DNA of 64,000 nt from Dictyobacter formicarum (GTDB taxonomy: Bacteria > Chloroflexota > Ktedonobacteria > Ktedonobacterales > Ktedonobacteraceae). Numbering within the stretch: position 1 is the first letter of the stretch; each line of letters begins with the position of its first letter. Positions 60,809-64,000 of this stretch are shown here, piece by piece. The position numbers were made by a program, and so were the translations under genes. A model generated the notes under the pieces. The model was not told where the DNA came from, made no database searches, and saw only the letters and a program-made list of their open reading frames with translations. The stretch covers positions 1-64,000 of the forward strand of contig NZ_BNJJ01000028.1 in assembly GCF_016587435.1 (NCBI RefSeq), given 5' to 3'.

Positions 60809-61006
60809 TTACAAGCCGATGCCGCCAGCTACATCGGCCTGACCGATGACTTCGTGTACTTCTTCCATCTGCTTACGTACTTTGACCAATACGCGTACTT
60901 CTTCCGGTGTGAGTTGCTTGAGTGCTTCACGCTCGGCATCGGAGACGCGATCAAAAGAAAGTCCGGCATCTTCCAGGGCTTTGATTGGATCAAATTGGGC
61001 AGTCAT
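60809..61006 (-). CDS. Small acidic helical protein, possibly RiPP-precursor-like (aroma-sacti type)
   Basis: A 65-residue protein: TAQFDPIKALEDAGLSFDRV, SDAEREALKQLTPEEVRVLV, KVRKQMEEVHEVIGQADVAG then GIGL. The order D-P-x-x-A-L-x-D-A-G followed by L-T-x-E-E-V-x-x-L resembles small proteins named after aroma-sacti clusters in actinobacteria and Chloroflexota; the Gly-Gly near the end could mark a leader boundary but only a few residues follow, without Cys, Ser or Thr to modify. No radical-SAM, cyclase or peptidase gene is adjacent. An AAAAGGAGAATG ribosome site and a hairpin downstream support a real gene. Confidence 0.55.
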   Translation of the reverse strand: MTAQFDPIKALEDAGLSFDRVSDAEREALKQLTPEEVRVLVKVRKQMEEVHEVIGQADVAGGIGL

Positions 61007-61146
61007 TGCTCATTCTCCTTTTCATTGTTGATGCTGTAAATAGATGATTCGCGTTACAATGAAGGTTGCTTATCCCGTCATCCTGACGAAATATCGTCCT
61101 TCTAAGAGAAGTGTACTGGAACAACTTGCGTAAAGACAATAAAATA

Positions 61147-62124
61147 TTAAACAGGTCTGTATTCTTCCTGCACTCTGGGTGGCTGTTGGATACGCGCTGC
61201 CAGGAGATCAATCTCCATGCCCTCGTAGGCGGAGCGGGTAGAAGCAAACTGTTTTCGTGCCTGAGACTCTATCCAATCTAATTTGTCGTCATTATAGGAT
61301 GGATCGTGGTGAAACAAAATCAGTTTTGCGACTTCTGCCTTACGAGCCATTCCCACTGCCATTTCACTGGTACTATGGCCAAAACCATGTTTTGATGCTT
61401 GGTAATCCTCATATGTATACTGGGCATCATGGATTAACAGATCCGCGCCGCGTACAAAGTTGACGCAGGCCGAGGGATAATGATCTTTCCACTCGACATC
61501 GGTACAATAGACCAGGCTGCGACCAGCATATTCAACGCGATATATCATGAGTCCATCAGGGCCGTGGTTGGCCGTGTAGTGCGTCGATACGCGTATCTCG
61601 GTTGTGGCCCTATCATATTCGTTATGCCTGCCAATGCAAGGAGTGTCCTCTCCGTGATGCCAGGTAATGGCTTCACCCCGGGTCAGTGTATGAAACAGGC
61701 GAGTCGAAGGGAGTGTGCGCATATCTACCGGGAAATAGGGAGAAGACATAAGCGGGGTGATCAATTGTTCAACGGTCCGGCCCGCGAGTGAAGGTCCAAA
61801 CAGGTAAAGGGTGCTACGACCCTCAAATAAGGGCGCGAAGAAAGGGAAACCTGTAAGATGGTCGCCGTGACCATGGGTGAGCAACAAGGAGATAGTGAGA
61901 TTGCCGCTTGAGCGATGTAAAAGATCCCGCCCTAAACCAATAATGCCGCTACCAGCATCAAAGATAAGGATGTGTTTTCCTACCTGTACCTCGACACAAG
62001 CGGTATTTCCTCCATGCCGGATCGTATGTAATCCTGGTGTTGGATAGCTGCCACGCACACCCCAAAAGCGGACAAGAAAATGCGCTTGTTGCTCTGTCGT
62101 GATCAATCTGTATTCCTGTTGCAT
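61147..62124 (-). CDS. Metallo-beta-lactamase-fold hydrolase
   Basis: A 325-residue MBL-fold protein: FWGVRGSYPTPGLHTIRHGG at the N-terminus, FDAGSGIIGLG near 55, the metal motif LLTHGHGDHLTGFPF near 82 (H-x-H-x-D-H), a further His in TWHHGEDTP, DVEWKDHYP near 222 (bridging Asp) and ILFHHDPSYND near 290 (last His). This arrangement matches RNase Z/PhnP-like or cyclic-phosphodiesterase-type MBL proteins often annotated as phosphoribosyl 1,2-cyclic phosphodiesterase-like. The substrate is unknown. It lies 44 bases downstream of the regulator at 62169 and may be cotranscribed. Confidence 0.85.
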   Translation of the reverse strand: MQQEYRLITTEQQAHFLVRFWGVRGSYPTPGLHTIRHGGNTACVEVQVGKHILIFDAGSGIIGLGRDLLHRSSGNLTISLLLTHGHGDHLTGFPFFAPLFEGRSTLYLFGPSLAGRTVEQLITPLMSSPYFPVDMRTLPSTRLFHTLTRGEAITWHHGEDTPCIGRHNEYDRATTEIRVSTHYTANHGPDGLMIYRVEYAGRSLVYCTDVEWKDHYPSACVNFVRGADLLIHDAQYTYEDYQASKHGFGHSTSEMAVGMARKAEVAKLILFHHDPSYNDDKLDWIESQARKQFASTRSAYEGMEIDLLAARIQQPPRVQEEYRPV

Positions 62125-62168
62125 AACCTCTCCATGATCCTTCTTCAGATGTATGCGGCTTTACTGTC

Positions 62169-63998
62169 TCAATCATCGTTCAGGCCGATCTGCCCTTGCA
62201 GAAAAGTGATGGCCTCCTCCAGAGTCATGCGGCTTCCTGTTTCCCAGGCGCTCTTCGCTTCGTCTTCTCCCAGGGTAGACCAGGCCAGATCGAGTCTTTG
62301 TTTTCTTCCCTCTTCCCACCAGTCCGGGATAACGGTGAAGCCGAGATTGGTCCGTTGCGACATCACAGCACCTGCCAGGTAAAGCGCGGATTGTGCTTTT
62401 CCTTGAACGGATAGGGTCATGGCCAGCCCTTCAAGTGAGGACATGATATTCGCCATTTCTTTCAGTTCCCGGGCCAGTCTGAGGGCGCGTTTATAATAAG
62501 AGATCGCCACGCTATACTCTTCGTTCCAGAGCGCTGTATCTGCTAAACCGTGGTTGGTAAATATCTGAAGATAGGTGATGTTTAAGGTTGCAGCTATGGT
62601 GTGGGCTTGCTCGTATGCTGCGCGCGCTGCTGTAAAGTCGTGTTGACCACAGGAAGCCTGCCCGATATTGAGTAAGGTAAGACAGATCTGCTCTTCGTCT
62701 TTGACGGCTTTCTGCATATGCAATGCCAGCAACTCTTCAGCCCGCTGGCGGGCACTTGCATAGTCTCCCTGTAAGCGTTCAGCGGCGATCAGGCTTTGTA
62801 ACCCGCGCATGACAGCTGCGCTGTCTCCCAGTTCCTGCCAGATTTCCAGCCCTTGTTCGATCAGGGATTTGCCGGTCTGGAGGTCTCGCTGTATCAGGGC
62901 AAAATTTCCGGCACGGATTAAAGCTCGTGCCCGATTGATGCTACGACTGGATGGCAAAGCCAGGGCCGCTGTTAGATGTTCTTGTCCTTCCCTGATATGC
63001 AGGCGTGTCAGCCAGAATTCGCTGAGTGCGCCAGCTATTTGCAAGTATCTTTCGTCATCTTCACCATGTGTGTGTGTGCGTATATAACCGAGTGCGGCCC
63101 ACAGGTTATCGTGTTCTACATCCAGGTGTTGAAACCATGTCGCCTGTTGTTCGAGGTCTGAGGCACTGGCCTGCTCTGCCAGTGAGAAAAAGTAGGTAAA
63201 GTGTTTCTCCTGAATGGTTTCCAGTTCTCCGCGTTCAACCAGATGTTCATGAGCATATTCGCGCAATGTCTCGAAGAGGCGATAGCGTAACCCGCCCTGT
63301 TCGTCCTCTACTTTTACTACGAGCGACTTATCTACCAACTGGATAAGGAGATCGAGAACATCGATGTCCATCACAATATGATCGTCGATACATATGGTTT
63401 CCATGGCTTCCGAGTCCCATCCGCGAGCGAAGACCGAGAGGCGCGTGAAGAGTGTTCGCTCGGCTTCGCTGAGCAGGTTATAGCTCCAGTCGATCAATGC
63501 TCGCAATGTTTGTTGCCGTGGCAGTGCTGTACGGCTTCCTCCTGTAAGCAATTGAAGCCTTTTTTCAATCCGGCTGAGAATATGCTCAACGTTTAACACT
63601 TTCAATCGCACTACCGCTAATTCGATAGCGAGCGGAATGCCATCAAGCCTCAGGCAGAGCTGCGCCACGGCTGGCGCGTTCTGATTGGTCATCTGAAAAC
63701 CAGGCTGTACGGCTACGGCGCGTTCAATGAATAGCTTGACCGCTTCGTAATGCGTGAGCATTTCAGGCGAAGGCATATGGTGCAGATCTGGAAGCGAGAG
63801 GGGTGGAACAGGCCAGGTCATTTCGCCTGCGATACCGAACGCTTCACGACTGGATGCCAGGATACGTAGTTTAGGGCAGGTATGCAACAGGATATCCGCA
63901 AGCCTGGCACTGGCCTCGACCAGGTGTTCGCAGTTATCTAAGATGAGGAGCAGATGTTTGGTACGCAGGAAGTTTATCAATGTATTTTGCAGCGAGCG
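62169..63998 (-). CDS. AfsR/LuxR-like NB-ARC TPR regulator, N-terminus cut by window
   Basis: The frame remains open to the right edge, so at least the P-loop and any DNA-binding domain are missing; 609 residues are visible. Features: LLILDNCEHLVEASARLADI (Walker B of the NB-ARC ATPase), RILASSREAFGIAGE (sensor), LDGIPLAIELA (GLPLAL-type motif), then a winged-helix part and, from about residue 290, tetratricopeptide-like helices (YARGLAMTLS..., ARALIRAGNFALIQRDLQTG, EEYSVAISYYKRALRLAREL). This organisation is that of AfsR/LuxR-type STAND regulators, which integrate signals through TPRs to control transcription. The downstream metallo-hydrolase may be part of the same unit. Confidence 0.8.
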   Translation of the reverse strand, partial: RSLQNTLINFLRTKHLLLILDNCEHLVEASARLADILLHTCPKLRILASSREAFGIAGEMTWPVPPLSLPDLHHMPSPEMLTHYEAVKLFIERAVAVQPGFQMTNQNAPAVAQLCLRLDGIPLAIELAVVRLKVLNVEHILSRIEKRLQLLTGGSRTALPRQQTLRALIDWSYNLLSEAERTLFTRLSVFARGWDSEAMETICIDDHIVMDIDVLDLLIQLVDKSLVVKVEDEQGGLRYRLFETLREYAHEHLVERGELETIQEKHFTYFFSLAEQASASDLEQQATWFQHLDVEHDNLWAALGYIRTHTHGEDDERYLQIAGALSEFWLTRLHIREGQEHLTAALALPSSRSINRARALIRAGNFALIQRDLQTGKSLIEQGLEIWQELGDSAAVMRGLQSLIAAERLQGDYASARQRAEELLALHMQKAVKDEEQICLTLLNIGQASCGQHDFTAARAAYEQAHTIAATLNITYLQIFTNHGLADTALWNEEYSVAISYYKRALRLARELKEMANIMSSLEGLAMTLSVQGKAQSALYLAGAVMSQRTNLGFTVIPDWWEEGRKQRLDLAWSTLGEDEAKSAWETGSRMTLEEAITFLQGQIGLNDD

Positions 63999-64000
63999 TC

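Overview
The window looks like chromosomal DNA of a large-genome, soil-type bacterium, most likely a member of the class Ktedonobacteria (Chloroflexota). This is an inference from gene style: a zinc-ribbon Ser/Thr kinase fused to a beta-helix, several APH-type kinases, a DUF6939-type protein, a secreted DUF1906-type protein, an AfsR-like NB-ARC regulator, moderate GC and sparse single-gene transcription units. There is no rRNA, tRNA or CRISPR array that I can support. Both ends cut genes: a glycogen-debranching-type glycosidase on the left and an NB-ARC/TPR regulator on the right.

Layout. 0-9 kb: partial glycosidase, an APH-like kinase, a DinB/MDMPI-like protein, a membrane protein next to a phased DnaA-box cluster, an MFS exporter, and the kinase/beta-helix fusion. 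9-16 kb: a two-subunit ABC exporter with one degenerate ATP site behind a clear promoter and palindromic operator, then a putative replication pair (DnaD-like protein plus DnaC/DnaI-like loader). 16-34 kb: J-domain protein, two amidases, an APH-like protein lacking the catalytic Asp, an SDR, an EamA permease, AraC and WYL regulators with GyrI-like partners, a GH36-like glycosidase, an epoxide hydrolase and a kynurenine operon (kynA, kynU). 34-50 kb: TPR and alpha/beta-hydrolase genes, a complete three-component P450 operon (ferredoxin, reductase, P450), a uridine kinase-like protein, nadE, an alkyltransferase-like protein, a nucleotidyltransferase, a dienelactone hydrolase and a GNAT enzyme. 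50-64 kb: a CUT1 sugar ABC operon whose binding-protein gene is frameshifted in a G tract, a secreted seven-bladed propeller protein preceded by a tiny secreted peptide under a promoter with three LacI-type operators, an acyl-CoA synthetase gene split by an intact 2.2-kb insertion sequence, a regulator broken by a stop codon, a possible RiPP-like small protein, a metallo-hydrolase and the AfsR-like regulator.

The strongest non-genic signal is a dispersed REP-like repeat with more than 20 copies: a conserved TAGGT, a 6-bp stem whose sequence changes between copies with matching changes on the other arm, and a CTTGC loop. Copies pair in inverted orientation around a shared core to form elements of about 150-340 bp, sit against 3' ends of genes, and supply the stop codon of three genes. 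No REP transposase (RAYT) is in the window.

Most genes are single units; true operons are the ABC exporter, DnaD/DnaC pair, amidase/APH pair, kynAU, the P450 trio and the sugar ABC genes. The last 8 kb shows clear decay (IS insertion, truncation, frameshift, nonsense codon).
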